Origin: Robertkochia aurantiaca
GTDB lineage: Bacteria; Bacteroidota; Bacteroidia; Flavobacteriales; Flavobacteriaceae
Reading direction: 5' to 3'
DNA: 64,000 nt
Assembly (NCBI RefSeq): GCF_020166495.1
Contig: NZ_JAINZS010000004.1
Span: 62,001 to 126,000 of the forward strand
A program made the position numbers and the translations under genes. The notes beneath the pieces were generated by a model. It had not been told where the DNA came from. It saw nothing but the letters and a program-made list of their open reading frames with translations, and did no database searches. Below are positions 9,113 to 18,029 of the stretch, piece after piece. How positions within the stretch are numbered: position 1 is the stretch's first letter; each line of letters begins with the position of its first letter.

Positions 9113-9859
9113 ATGAAAGATACCACTCAGATATTCGGCATCAGAACCGTTATAGAAGCCATCGATGCAGGCAAAACCATTGATAAGATCTTTATTCAAA
9201 AAGGGCTCCAGGGAAATCTGATCGATGAATTGAGAGACAAGATCAGAGAAAATGAAATCCAGGCAGCTGTGGTTCCCGTGGAAAAGTTAAACCGTTTCAC
9301 CAAGAAGAATCACCAGGGCGTCATTGCCTCATTATCTCCGGTAGACTTTCATTCTCTTGAAGATCTGGTGCTTTCGGTGACCGAATCGGGTGAAACACCC
9401 TTGTTCCTATTGCTCGATCAACTCTCTGATGTCAGAAACCTGGGCGCTATTATCCGTACTGCGGCTTGTACAGGGGTACATGGAATTATTATTCCAAAGA
9501 AAGGCAGCGCTCCCATTACAGCAGATACCGTCAAGACTTCAGCCGGAGCGATCTTCAAGGTTCCAATCGTGAAGGTCGATCACATCAAAGATGCTATGTT
9601 CTATTTACAGGGTTCCGGTATACAGGTGGTGGCTGCTACAGAAAAGACAGAGAAGACGCTGTATGAATGCGATCTCAGCATCCCCACAGCCATAATCATG
9701 GGCTCTGAAGAGAAAGGTGTTTCTGCTTCAGTATTGAAACTTGTTGATCAGAAATTGCAACTACCCATGAGCGGAAGTATCGGCTCATTGAATGTATCTG
9801 TTGCCTGTGGGGCATTTCTCTATGAATGTATCAGACAACGGAGGTACAGCGACTCATAA
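9113..9859 (+). CDS. rlmB: TrmH/SpoU-family 23S rRNA (guanosine-2'-O-)-methyltransferase, RlmB type
   Basis: The 248-residue protein carries the three SPOUT motifs: SDVRNLGAIIRTA near residue 108, IIMGSEEKGVS near 196 and SIGSLNVSVACG near 224, which form the trefoil knot that binds S-adenosylmethionine. An N-terminal L30e-like RNA-binding domain precedes them (IFGIRTVIEAIDAGKTIDKI). RlmB methylates the ribose of G2251 in 23S rRNA. The ATG at 9113 is chosen over an in-frame TTG at 9062, because that upstream stretch would run through the terminator and promoter. Its start codon sits four bases after a TAnnTTTG box. It is convergent with the rhomboid gene. Confidence 0.9.
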   Translation: MKDTTQIFGIRTVIEAIDAGKTIDKIFIQKGLQGNLIDELRDKIRENEIQAAVVPVEKLNRFTKKNHQGVIASLSPVDFHSLEDLVLSVTESGETPLFLLLDQLSDVRNLGAIIRTAACTGVHGIIIPKKGSAPITADTVKTSAGAIFKVPIVKVDHIKDAMFYLQGSGIQVVAATEKTEKTLYECDLSIPTAIIMGSEEKGVSASVLKLVDQKLQLPMSGSIGSLNVSVACGAFLYECIRQRRYSDS

Positions 9860-9881
9860 CAGACACTTATAATACCGGAAT

Positions 9882-10631
9882 TCAATCCTCTTTTTCCCGG
9901 TAATGATATTTGATGCGTAAATGGCCTTTGGGTTTGGCAATATTGTCATCGTCTGACTTTTCTCCTTCACCGGTTCCTATGAAATTCCCGTCTTCATCGA
10001 ATTGCTGCAGAAAGGGATCTGATTCTTCGTTATAATCTTCCCGTTCCCATTGGTATCTGTAAGGTTGAAGCACCTGCGTGCGGTAAACAAAGGCCAGAAA
10101 TAAGCCGGCAAGGGCTCCGCTTAAATGCCCCTCCCAGGATATCTCATCATTGACTGGAATTACGTACCAAATCATACTTCCGTATAAGAACACTACCAGT
10201 AAGGAAAGTGCTATAAGGCGATAATTCCCCGCCATGATACCCTTAAAGAAAATAAAACTCACCAGGGTGTAGATCATTCCACTTGCTCCAATATGATAGG
10301 CCTGCCTCCCGATAAGCCAGGTTAACATCCCGCTTATAAGCAACCCATAGATCAGCACCTTCCAGCTGATTTTGCGATAAAAATAAAAAAGCGCGCTGCT
10401 CAAAATGATAAGTGGCAGCGTATTATTCCATAAATGCTCGAGGGAACTATGAATAAAAGGGCTCAATATAATCCCCGGGACACCCGATAGCTTTCGCGGC
10501 ATGATTCCCAAACGTGTAAGATCTTCTCCGGTCAGCAATTCCATCCAGTATACCGACCATATGATTATGGCGAAAAACAGTGGATAAATAACCACCAGCA
10601 GGCTGAATTCCAACTCCCTTTCCTGTTTCAT
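9882..10631 (-). CDS. Rhomboid-family intramembrane serine protease
   Basis: The protein has about six hydrophobic helices, with the catalytic serine in HIGASGMIY (about Ser117) and the catalytic histidine in WEGHLSGALAG (about His169). It also has the HSSLEHLWNN histidine segment typical of rhomboids, so the active site looks intact. A cytosolic acidic and charged tail of about 60 residues follows the last membrane helix. Rhomboids cleave membrane-anchored substrates within the bilayer; the substrate here is unknown. The start is set at ATG 10631; a TTG seven codons upstream (10652) is possible. It is divergent from rarA. Confidence 0.88.
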   Translation of the reverse strand: MKQERELEFSLLVVIYPLFFAIIIWSVYWMELLTGEDLTRLGIMPRKLSGVPGIILSPFIHSSLEHLWNNTLPLIILSSALFYFYRKISWKVLIYGLLISGMLTWLIGRQAYHIGASGMIYTLVSFIFFKGIMAGNYRLIALSLLVVFLYGSMIWYVIPVNDEISWEGHLSGALAGLFLAFVYRTQVLQPYRYQWEREDYNEESDPFLQQFDEDGNFIGTGEGEKSDDDNIAKPKGHLRIKYHYREKED

Positions 10632-10723
10632 CTCCCGGATATTGATAATCAATTCCTAAAATAACCGTTTTCCTGATCCCTGCAAAACACCCGGGATATA
10701 AAAACGTATTCGCTGAGAGTTCG

Positions 10724-10731
10724 TATTTTTG
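10724..10731 (+). promoter_or_regulatory. Bacteroidota -7 box of rarA
   Basis: TATTTTTG matches TAnnTTTG exactly and ends four bases before the rarA ATG, the same geometry as at rlmB. No clear -33 TTG is present. Confidence 0.42.
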
Positions 10732-10735
10732 AATC

Positions 10736-12013
10736 ATGAGCAAACCTTTAGCAGAGCGTGTACGCCCTAAAATACTCGAAGACTATCTAAGTCAGCAACA
10801 CCTGGTCGGACCGGAAGGCAGTCTGACCCGGCAGATCAAGAAAGGAATAATTCCTTCTCTGATCCTATGGGGCCCACCGGGAACAGGAAAAACCACCCTG
10901 GCACAGATCATCGCCGAAGAAAGCGGAAGACCATTTTTCGTGCTAAGCGCTATTAACAGTGGAGTTAAAGATGTGCGAGAGGTCATCGAAAAAGCCAAAA
11001 AAAGCGAGGGACTTTTTACCACCAAAAATCCTATTTTATTTATAGACGAGATTCATCGTTTCAGTAAATCACAACAAGACTCTCTTTTAGGTGCCGTAGA
11101 AAAAGGGTGGGTCACCCTTATTGGAGCGACGACTGAAAACCCCAGTTTTGAGGTCATCCCTGCTTTACTCTCCCGATGCCAGGTCTACACGCTGGAGCCT
11201 TTCGGCAAGGAAGAACTGCTCCAATTACTGGAACGCGCCATAAAGGTCGACCCCGAACTTGCTAAAAAACAGATCGTACTAAAGGAAACAGAAGCCCTCA
11301 TGCGATTTTCAGGAGGAGATGCCCGCAAACTCCTTAATATATTTGAATTACTGGTTAACGCCTCAGAGACCGAGAATATAGAGATTACCAATGCCATGGT
11401 AATGTCGCAGGTACAGGAATTCACTACACGTTATGATAAAACCGGCGAACAACACTACGATATCATTTCGGCTTTTATAAAATCGATCAGGGGCAGTGAT
11501 CCCAATGCAGCGGTGTATTGGCTGGCCAGAATGATCGAAGGTGGTGAAGATGTGAAATTTATCGCCCGCAGGATGTTGATACTGGCATCTGAAGATATCG
11601 GTAATGCTAATCCTACCGCCCTGGTAATCGCCAATAATGCCTTTCAGGCGGTAACAACAATTGGTTATCCGGAAGCCCGCATCATTCTCAGCCAGTGTGC
11701 AGTGTATCTCGCAACATCACCCAAAAGCAATGCCAGTTACATGGCCATCAACAAAGCGATCAGTATGGTCAGGCAGCAAGGTGACCTTCCGGTTCCCTTA
11801 CACCTGAGAAATGCTCCTACAAAATTGATGAAAGACCTTGGGTACGGAGACTCTTACAAGTACTCCCATGATTACGAGATGAATTTTGCAGATCAGGAGT
11901 ACCTTCCCGAATCCATTTCAGGAACACGCTTTTTTGATCCGGGCGCCAACAGCAGAGAACAGTCACAGCGGGAATTTCTGAAAAAAAGGTGGAAGGACAA
12001 GTACGGGTATTAA
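10736..12013 (+). CDS. rarA: Replication-associated recombination ATPase RarA (MgsA)
   Basis: The 425-residue protein has the AAA+ core: Walker A GPPGTGKT at residues 46-53, Walker [10 protein letters not shown] near 101-109, and sensor sequence [11 protein letters not shown]. The C-terminal half carries the MgsA-type tetramerisation region ([34 protein letters not shown]). RarA acts at stalled replication forks with SSB. The N-terminal [11 protein letters not shown] is the conserved beginning of the family, fixing the ATG at 10736. Its stop codon overlaps that of the convergent downstream gene by four bases (12010-12013). Length and motifs are normal. Confidence 0.95.
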   Translation: MSKPLAERVRPKILEDYLSQQHLVGPEGSLTRQIKKGIIPSLILWGPPGTGKTTLAQIIAEESGRPFFVLSAINSGVKDVREVIEKAKKSEGLFTTKNPILFIDEIHRFSKSQQDSLLGAVEKGWVTLIGATTENPSFEVIPALLSRCQVYTLEPFGKEELLQLLERAIKVDPELAKKQIVLKETEALMRFSGGDARKLLNIFELLVNASETENIEITNAMVMSQVQEFTTRYDKTGEQHYDIISAFIKSIRGSDPNAAVYWLARMIEGGEDVKFIARRMLILASEDIGNANPTALVIANNAFQAVTTIGYPEARIILSQCAVYLATSPKSNASYMAINKAISMVRQQGDLPVPLHLRNAPTKLMKDLGYGDSYKYSHDYEMNFADQEYLPESISGTRFFDPGANSREQSQREFLKKRWKDKYGY

Positions 12014-12810
12014 AACTCCACCTTCCATGTTTCTTTGACTAATTGTCCATCTTTATAATATTCAGCCACCCAGTATTCACCTTCCTTATAAAACATCCCA
12101 CTGTAATTGGTAATAATAAAACGTTCGGGATCTGAGGTCTTCCTGAGCTTGAATACCAATTTCGGTCTGGTATCTACCAATTGATACCCGTCGGCTAATT
12201 TCTGGGCATACAAGATATCCGGATCGGGCAACTCAGTATCTTTCATGATCTGTTCACCGGTTTTCGTTGACATGATCTCTACAGTAGCCTGTTCCTTCAT
12301 GATCTCTGCCGACCCTTGTGGGGTAGACAATTCTTCTCCCCTTTTCTGACCGGAACTCAATTCGAGTGCCAAATCAGGATCATATTGGTAGTTAAGCTTT
12401 TTTATATCTTTAAAAGCCTTATCGAAAGCCTCCCGGTATGCCGGTTCATATTCTTTTATCTTGGTGCTGCCTTCCTCAGAGATAAAAACCATTTGATTTT
12501 TACAATTGATAAGACGCAATAAAAGCTTGGTGGTCAACATCCCTGAAACATTTTCAACCTCAGCACGCAGACCCATACAAGGGTTTTCTATCAGTTCGTC
12601 AGGCCGCGTATCACTGTAGTAAACATCAAATCCTGCATTTTCAAACTTATACTTCACATAGGTATTAAAGCGGTATTGGTTCGCGTCTTTCTGCCATTCG
12701 TACTTTACGGGCACAACGACATAACGATAAGCGTTCAGTGGCTTAGTTTCCTGGGCGTTTATAAGATTGACAAACAAGAATAAAAGAAGTAAATGCGTAT
12801 ATTTTTTCAT
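12010..12810 (-). CDS. Secreted protein of unknown function
   Basis: The product is 266 residues with a signal peptide (LLLLFLFVNLINAQ). No named domain is recognised. The N-terminal region (YRYVVVPVKYEW, NTYVKYKFENAGFDVYYSD) resembles a small alpha/beta fold that could bind a partner. The C-terminal end ([23 protein letters not shown]) is beta-rich. It starts four bases after the DUF5723-type gene and is the last gene of the minus-strand run beginning at radC. An envelope role is likely from the signal peptide and operon partners, but the function is unknown. Confidence 0.7.
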   Translation of the reverse strand: MKKYTHLLLLFLFVNLINAQETKPLNAYRYVVVPVKYEWQKDANQYRFNTYVKYKFENAGFDVYYSDTRPDELIENPCMGLRAEVENVSGMLTTKLLLRLINCKNQMVFISEEGSTKIKEYEPAYREAFDKAFKDIKKLNYQYDPDLALELSSGQKRGEELSTPQGSAEIMKEQATVEIMSTKTGEQIMKDTELPDPDILYAQKLADGYQLVDTRPKLVFKLRKTSDPERFIITNYSGMFYKEGEYWVAEYYKDGQLVKETWKVEF

Positions 12811-12814
12811 AACA

Positions 12815-14230
12815 TTATCGATAAGACCGGTCAGGTAAAATGAAATTTAGTCCCAATTGAACCGAAGCGTAATTGGCGTCTGAAATATTTCCATACTCCA
12901 AGAAATTATCGGCCAGCAAGTAGAAGTTAAAATTAGAAAAATGTGTGGAAACCCCAAGGCCTAAATTCGTCTTTGTATACTTATCGGCTGTATAACTCAG
13001 TTTCATTCTCAAAAAATCGAAAACCCGTCTGTAATAAAAAGCCGTAAGGGCCGTATTGATACCTCTTGGTCTCTTTATCGCATATAATTGTACTCCAACT
13101 GAATTCTCATAACCCGTATCCTCTATTTTACAGCCGCATTTCTTCTTTCGATAGAGCATATTGCCGAAATTATGCATCATGGCAGCATTAAATTTAACAG
13201 GTCTCCAGCTGACATAGTTTTGTGATATGGTGTCTAATGGCAATTGTTCCTCCAGGTCCTCTTTGATCTGCTCCCAATAATCATCCAGAAAATCATCGTC
13301 TGTCGCTTCACCGAACTCGAATTCGATTCCCTCTAACTGATAGGCACCGTTCAATCGGTAAGATTCAATATCTGTTGTGTGCAAAATCATCCCGATATCC
13401 TGTATACTGGCTGTATAGGTCCAGGCCTCTGTTGGCGTATAGGTCAAACCCAGATCAAGTCCAAGTCCGTAATTCCCGCTGAAAAGAGCCCTGGAAAGCA
13501 ACCGCCCGGTACCGGGAGAATCATCTCTGATTGAGGCATAGCCCGAGGTTCTTAGCGCCATGTCGGCAACCACATTATGCGAATAAATATTGTTTTCACC
13601 CGGTACACTCACAAAATCACCCTTGTTGTTTGCAGTAGAGAAATTGATCATGCTCGAATAGAATTTACCCCGGAAACCCCAGCTAAAATCTTCGCTTTCC
13701 TTAAAATTAATACCAAAATGAAAAGTGGTAAGTACTTCCCCCTGGGCATTAAGATGGCCCAGGTCATATACCCGGTTCACATTCCCGGCATTACCTTCAT
13801 AAGCCAACAAGGCGATATCCTGTGGAAAATAATTATAGGCATTCAATTCCTGGTAGATCCCCATAGAGTAAAAGCGGTTCGACCGGTAATCTTCGGGGCG
13901 AAACCCAAGGTAGATCAATTCCAGTTGCTGATTTACTTCTATGACATCACTGCTGTTCAGGCGATAGATAACCTCTTCTACCTTTTGCGTAAAATCCCTT
14001 CCGTCATCAGCGAAAATATCATACACTGTAAAACCACTTGTGCCTGACTGCACATATACCCCCGATAAAAGGGGAAAGCCCAGAAAACCCTTCTGTAGCA
14101 CTTTACCACCGGGATTAACGAGCAAGCTTTGTGGAATTTCACGAAAATTATACAGGAGCTGCTTGTTCTGTGCATAGGATCCTACCCACAGAAAGAGACT
14201 GGTAAGCGTAATGGCGCAACTCTTAATCAT
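12815..14230 (-). CDS. DUF5723-type outer-membrane beta-barrel protein
   Basis: The 471-residue product has a signal peptide ending in GSYAQ, followed by the NPGGKV/LPLLSGVYVQSG-type opening seen in flavobacterial DUF5723 proteins. Amphipathic strands then continue to the C-terminus (VQLGLNFILPDRSYR). The closest functional cousins are PorP/SprF-like and other flavobacterial barrels, but transport or secretion roles are not shown by the sequence. A CGCKIE segment preceded by KK lies near residue 365. Its start overlaps the end of the upstream lipoprotein gene by eight bases, so the two are likely translated together. Confidence 0.75.
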   Translation of the reverse strand: MIKSCAITLTSLFLWVGSYAQNKQLLYNFREIPQSLLVNPGGKVLQKGFLGFPLLSGVYVQSGTSGFTVYDIFADDGRDFTQKVEEVIYRLNSSDVIEVNQQLELIYLGFRPEDYRSNRFYSMGIYQELNAYNYFPQDIALLAYEGNAGNVNRVYDLGHLNAQGEVLTTFHFGINFKESEDFSWGFRGKFYSSMINFSTANNKGDFVSVPGENNIYSHNVVADMALRTSGYASIRDDSPGTGRLLSRALFSGNYGLGLDLGLTYTPTEAWTYTASIQDIGMILHTTDIESYRLNGAYQLEGIEFEFGEATDDDFLDDYWEQIKEDLEEQLPLDTISQNYVSWRPVKFNAAMMHNFGNMLYRKKKCGCKIEDTGYENSVGVQLYAIKRPRGINTALTAFYYRRVFDFLRMKLSYTADKYTKTNLGLGVSTHFSNFNFYLLADNFLEYGNISDANYASVQLGLNFILPDRSYR

Positions 14231-14783
14231 TAAATCTCATATAATAGGTACCACTGGACTCAAAGAGCAGGCTTCCTTCAGACTGGGGGGTCAGTACCGG
14301 GCTTCCCGCCTCCAGAACTATTTCTGCCGTCACCAGGTTTGTTTCTTTAAGCAGGTAGATATTCGATTCATCAAAATATGCCGTTGCGGTTACCACCACC
14401 GGAGTTCCGTTATAAGGGGGAATGCTCACCGGAATGGTGTAGACCACTTCGTTATTCGAGTTATAAAAATCGATTTGGGTGGTAAAGCTTCTGGGTATTG
14501 TATTGGTGTATCTGAGAAAAAACTCTGCTTCTTTCAGGTTATCATCAAAAAATTCCTGGGAGAACAGGTCTGCAGTTGTCGAATCGACATACACCGTTCT
14601 GCCTCCCAAATCATCTTCTCCGAAATCAGCTGCCAGGTAATCATAATAAGCCAAACTTAGCTCAATTACAGGCTCGTATCTAAAATCATCAACCTGGTCG
14701 AAGTCTAACTCCTCTGTGCATGAACCACAAATAAGAGCCAATACAAAACACCCCAAAAACACCCTCAACATACTCATTTTCAT
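14223..14783 (-). CDS. Lipoprotein of unknown function
   Basis: From ATG 14783 this is a 186-residue lipoprotein with signal LALICGSC. The mature part begins with an acidic stretch (EELDFDQVDDF) and then has beta-strand-like segments (EFFLRYTNTIPRSFTTQIDFY), suggesting an immunoglobulin-like fold. A TTG six codons upstream also opens the frame, but the ATG gives a better signal peptide. It overlaps the DUF5723 barrel gene by eight bases, so a barrel-lipoprotein partnership in the outer membrane is a reasonable guess. No family name can be given. Confidence 0.7.
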   Translation of the reverse strand: MKMSMLRVFLGCFVLALICGSCTEELDFDQVDDFRYEPVIELSLAYYDYLAADFGEDDLGGRTVYVDSTTADLFSQEFFDDNLKEAEFFLRYTNTIPRSFTTQIDFYNSNNEVVYTIPVSIPPYNGTPVVVTATAYFDESNIYLLKETNLVTAEIVLEAGSPVLTPQSEGSLLFESSGTYYMRFND

Positions 14784-14820
14784 TATATTAATTAAACGCA
14801 AATATGATTCCCCTATTGCT

Positions 14821-15516
14821 TCAGAGGATGGTTTTAATGTCGGTCAGGCGTTTAATTTCTATAATTCCGTCCGGGGCTGTTTCATTTTTTGAATTGTAGT
14901 AAACTGCTTGCATTCCGACCGATAAGGCGCCGAGAACATCAGCTTCGAGACTGTCCCCGATCATCACGGCACTTTCGGGCCTTACAGCTGCCTTTTTGAG
15001 CGCGAGATGAAAGATGTAGGGATTCGGTTTTTTAACTCCGGCCATCTCAGAATTCACCACTATATCAAAGAAATGATCGATTCCTGAATTGATCAGTTTA
15101 CCTTTCTGTACGGCGGCAAAACCATTGGTTATTATATGCAGCCGATAGGTTTCTTTAAGATAATTTAAAATCTCTTCAGCATCTGAAAAAAGATGATTAA
15201 AAGTCGGTAAATACGTTAAGTAGTCGTTGGCAATTTTTTTGATCTTCCGGTTATCGATCTTATAATTAAGTTTATCAAATACGGTCTTCAGTCTTATATG
15301 ACGCAGTTCATCCTTGGTGATACGATCCTCGCGAAACATTCTCCAGAACTTCAGATTAGCAGGAACATATTCCCTGAGAAAAATCTCTAATTCCAGCTCA
15401 ATCGCGTTCTCAGGAAGAATACGGGCAAAGGTCAGTGCCGAATTCCGTTCGAAATCCCACAAGGTGTGGTCAAGATCGAAAAACACATCGGTTACCTTTC
15501 CCCTTTCTTTGATCAT
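14821..15516 (-). CDS. HAD-superfamily phosphatase, YjjG/noncanonical nucleotidase type
   Basis: The 231-residue protein has HAD motif I FFDLDHTLWDF (nucleophile Asp14 and Asp16), motif II in HIITNG, motif III Lys in GVKKPNPYIF and motif IV MIGDSLEADVLGA. The layout matches YjjG-type HAD enzymes, which dephosphorylate nucleoside monophosphates including non-canonical pyrimidines. Substrate preference cannot be decided from sequence. Its ATG overlaps the TGA of the upstream deacetylase-like gene (ATGA, 15513-15516), indicating translational coupling within the radC operon. Confidence 0.85.
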   Translation of the reverse strand: MIKERGKVTDVFFDLDHTLWDFERNSALTFARILPENAIELELEIFLREYVPANLKFWRMFREDRITKDELRHIRLKTVFDKLNYKIDNRKIKKIANDYLTYLPTFNHLFSDAEEILNYLKETYRLHIITNGFAAVQKGKLINSGIDHFFDIVVNSEMAGVKKPNPYIFHLALKKAAVRPESAVMIGDSLEADVLGALSVGMQAVYYNSKNETAPDGIIEIKRLTDIKTIL

Positions 15517-16805
15517 ACTTCCTCTGAAATAAGTTTTTTATAAAGGTCTGTCCATTTATTGGGCTCATCAAAATGCAGCACTTCATTCGAGAACACCATA
15601 TTAAAATGCCCATTCACCTTTTGAACTTCGGCTTTGCATTTTTCGATGGTGCCAAGTGCCTTTTTAAAATTAACGAACTTGTAGAGGGCAGTATATTGTA
15701 CACAAAAAGGATTCACTCTTATGGGCAATAACTCTTCAAAACTGATATCATAAAAGTAGAATGGCGTACAGGTTCCCGCCCTGAAACCCGCCTCATAAGA
15801 ATACCCCATCGTGTAATCTTCATTGAACTCTGCCTCCACTGATTTGCGGTAAGTGTCTGGTATATTAATCCTGTTAAAACGATGGCGAATACGCTTTACA
15901 GGCCTGTTGATAAAATTTATAAGACGCTTTCGCTCCATCTTCAGCCGCCTGGTATCTTTAAAAGACTGGTAGGAGGCCATAAGTGAAACAATGCTGTAAT
16001 CAGCCACCTCTTTTACCTTAGCTCTGAAATTCTTGTTATGATAGGAAATGCTTTTATCATATGTGGCATAATCTCCGATAAGGAAGAAGAATATGGCCGG
16101 AACCTTGCTGTTACGGTGTAAGCTCGTTAATTCGTCGAATACATCAAAAGGGTCCTGCCTGAAACCCGTCAGCGTAAGAAATCGACGTAACAGATTTCTG
16201 AACTTCAGACCGGTCAGATCGACGGCACTGCCTCCCAGCGTTCTGATGATACCTCTTTTTTTATATCGATAAATAACAGGTATATCTATGATCATAGTCT
16301 GCTGAAATTCACGGTTCCCGAAAGTGATATCAGGAAACTTTTCCTGCAGCGCCTCCTTAAGCTTCTGCACCCAGATATCAACTACCGGCTTTTGAAGGAA
16401 CTCATTTTTAAAAGCCAGACTTTCCTTTACCGGAAAGCGACCGTGTTCGTCTTTTACATGGGGCAGGTATTCTTCATAACGGCTTATTAAATAAAACGAA
16501 GCGGCAAACACATCAAAGGGAATGGCACTTTTCTCTGAGGTGGCAAAAAAAGCCGGAACGTCATCCCATATCTGAATACCGATCTCATGATCAGAGATGC
16601 CTTGTTCAAATAGTAACTCATGGCTTTTTATAAAGAATTCATTTTGTAAAGGCTGTTTGGTATAGGTGATCTTGGGGCCCTCATGTGCTATGAAGTCTTC
16701 AACCTTGGTGGTTAGCTCAACCTCGATCTGCAGCATCGTATTGAATACGTGCTTCATGATATAGGTCAGTCTGGGAGTTATTTTATAGGTGTAAACTAAT
16801 AGCAT
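15513..16805 (-). CDS. Polysaccharide deacetylase-like protein of the flavobacterial radC locus
   Basis: The 430-residue protein begins MLLVYTYKITPRLTYIMKHV, the conserved opening of a Bacteroidota family usually annotated as polysaccharide deacetylase-like. The central region contains DIPVIYRYKKRG and PAIFFFLIGDYATYDK, matching the strand order of NodB-like folds. A full set of metal-binding His/Asp residues is not obvious, so it may be a divergent member. No signal peptide is seen. The gene begins one base after radC ends and overlaps the HAD gene by four bases, so all three are one transcript. An envelope polysaccharide role is an inference from the fold only. Confidence 0.65.
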   Translation of the reverse strand: MLLVYTYKITPRLTYIMKHVFNTMLQIEVELTTKVEDFIAHEGPKITYTKQPLQNEFFIKSHELLFEQGISDHEIGIQIWDDVPAFFATSEKSAIPFDVFAASFYLISRYEEYLPHVKDEHGRFPVKESLAFKNEFLQKPVVDIWVQKLKEALQEKFPDITFGNREFQQTMIIDIPVIYRYKKRGIIRTLGGSAVDLTGLKFRNLLRRFLTLTGFRQDPFDVFDELTSLHRNSKVPAIFFFLIGDYATYDKSISYHNKNFRAKVKEVADYSIVSLMASYQSFKDTRRLKMERKRLINFINRPVKRIRHRFNRINIPDTYRKSVEAEFNEDYTMGYSYEAGFRAGTCTPFYFYDISFEELLPIRVNPFCVQYTALYKFVNFKKALGTIEKCKAEVQKVNGHFNMVFSNEVLHFDEPNKWTDLYKKLISEEV

Positions 16806-16806
16806 A

Positions 16807-17505
16807 TCAAATCAATCCTTCATCTGCAAAGCTAAAGTAGTTTTTTTCAGTCACAATAAGATGATCTAATAATTTGATATCTATGCTTTCAGCTGCCCGT
16901 TTCATCTTGCTGGTCAATTGCTTATCGGTCTCACTTGGCACCAAGGTACCCGAAGGATGATTATGACCGAGTATCATGGCCGTGGCATTTATCTCAAGGG
17001 CCTTCTTCAAAGCCAGACGTACATCTACCAGCGTACCGGTGATACCTCCCTTGCTGAGCTGAGTAAGGGTTATAACCTTATTCGAATTATTGAGATACAT
17101 GATCCAGAACTCTTCATGAGCGAGATCTGCCATACCAGGAAGAAAACAGAGGTAAGCCGATTCGCTGTTTACGATACGATGCCTCTCAAGTTCAACTCCG
17201 TTCCCTCTTCTTCGCCCCAGTTCCAGGGCAGCCGTAATGGCAACCGCCTTCGCTTCTCCCACACCATGAAACTGCATCAGTTGAGCAATGCTCAAACGAC
17301 CGAGTTCCTGTAAATTATTGCTGGCAGATGCGAGTATACGTTTTGATAATTGCACCGCACTCTCCGATCGACTTCCGCTGCTTAAGAGAATAGCGATCAA
17401 TTCAGCATCACTGAGAGCTGCTTTCCCTTTCTGAAGGAGCTTCTCACGAGGCCGATCATCTATATTCCAGTTTTTAATCGAAAAAGATGAGGGTTTTTCT
17501 TTCAT
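16807..17505 (-). CDS. radC: RadC family JAB/MPN-domain protein
   Basis: The 232-residue protein has an N-terminal helix-hairpin-helix-like part (FHGVGEAKAVAITAALELGRR) and a C-terminal JAB domain with the JAMM metal site: EEF near residue 131, HNHPSG at 181-186 and Asp194. RadC was named for DNA repair, but its biochemical role remains unsettled. Length and motifs are normal. It is the first gene of a minus-strand run to about 12.0 kb and is divergent from the DUF1569 gene. Confidence 0.93.
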   Translation of the reverse strand: MKEKPSSFSIKNWNIDDRPREKLLQKGKAALSDAELIAILLSSGSRSESAVQLSKRILASASNNLQELGRLSIAQLMQFHGVGEAKAVAITAALELGRRRGNGVELERHRIVNSESAYLCFLPGMADLAHEEFWIMYLNNSNKVITLTQLSKGGITGTLVDVRLALKKALEINATAMILGHNHPSGTLVPSETDKQLTSKMKRAAESIDIKLLDHLIVTEKNYFSFADEGLI

Positions 17506-17567
17506 AGACTAAATATAGTAAACATTCGAAATAATGTTGTATTTTGAATGCTAATAAAGCCAGACAC

Positions 17568-18017
17568 GTGAAATCTCTTTTCAATAATACCCATTACCAG
17601 GAAATTCTTGATCGCATCGAAAAATTATCCCCTGACACCGAAGCAAAGTGGGGGAAAATGAGCGTTTCGCAAATGCTGCATCATTGTCAGGCGCCTCTGA
17701 AGATCGCTCTGGAAAAACAGGAGGTCGAACCGCCCGGATGGATACAAAAAACAGTAGCGAAGTTATTTAAATCAAAACTTTACAATGATTCGCCCTGGCA
17801 AAAAAGCCTGCCTACTCTTCCCGAATTCAAGGTAAGAGAGGAAAAGGACTTCGAGCACGAAAAATTCCTGCTACTACAGAACATCACTGATTTTCACCAC
17901 CGAAAGGATAAAGAGGAATGGCCACCTCATCCGGTGTTTGGTCATTTCAACAAGGAACAGTGGGGCAAGATGCAATACAAACATCTTGACCACCATCTCA
18001 CCCAGTTCGGCGTTTAG
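17568..18017 (+). CDS. DUF1569 (DinB-like) protein
   Basis: The small protein (149 residues from GTG 17568) has the DUF1569 pattern: KMSVSQMLHHCQAPLKIAL near residues 31-49 and a His/Asp-rich C-terminal segment (HFNKEQWGKMQYKHLDHHLTQFG). The fold is a DinB-like four-helix bundle with potential metal-binding histidines. Function is unknown; DinB relatives include thiol-dependent transferases. A TTG at 17544 could add eight residues, but GTG followed by KSLF fits the family start better. The TATTTTG sequence at 17540-17546 may be a weak -7 box, which would favour the GTG start. Confidence 0.75.
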   Translation: MKSLFNNTHYQEILDRIEKLSPDTEAKWGKMSVSQMLHHCQAPLKIALEKQEVEPPGWIQKTVAKLFKSKLYNDSPWQKSLPTLPEFKVREEKDFEHEKFLLLQNITDFHHRKDKEEWPPHPVFGHFNKEQWGKMQYKHLDHHLTQFGV

Positions 18018-18029
18018 CTATATCTACCT

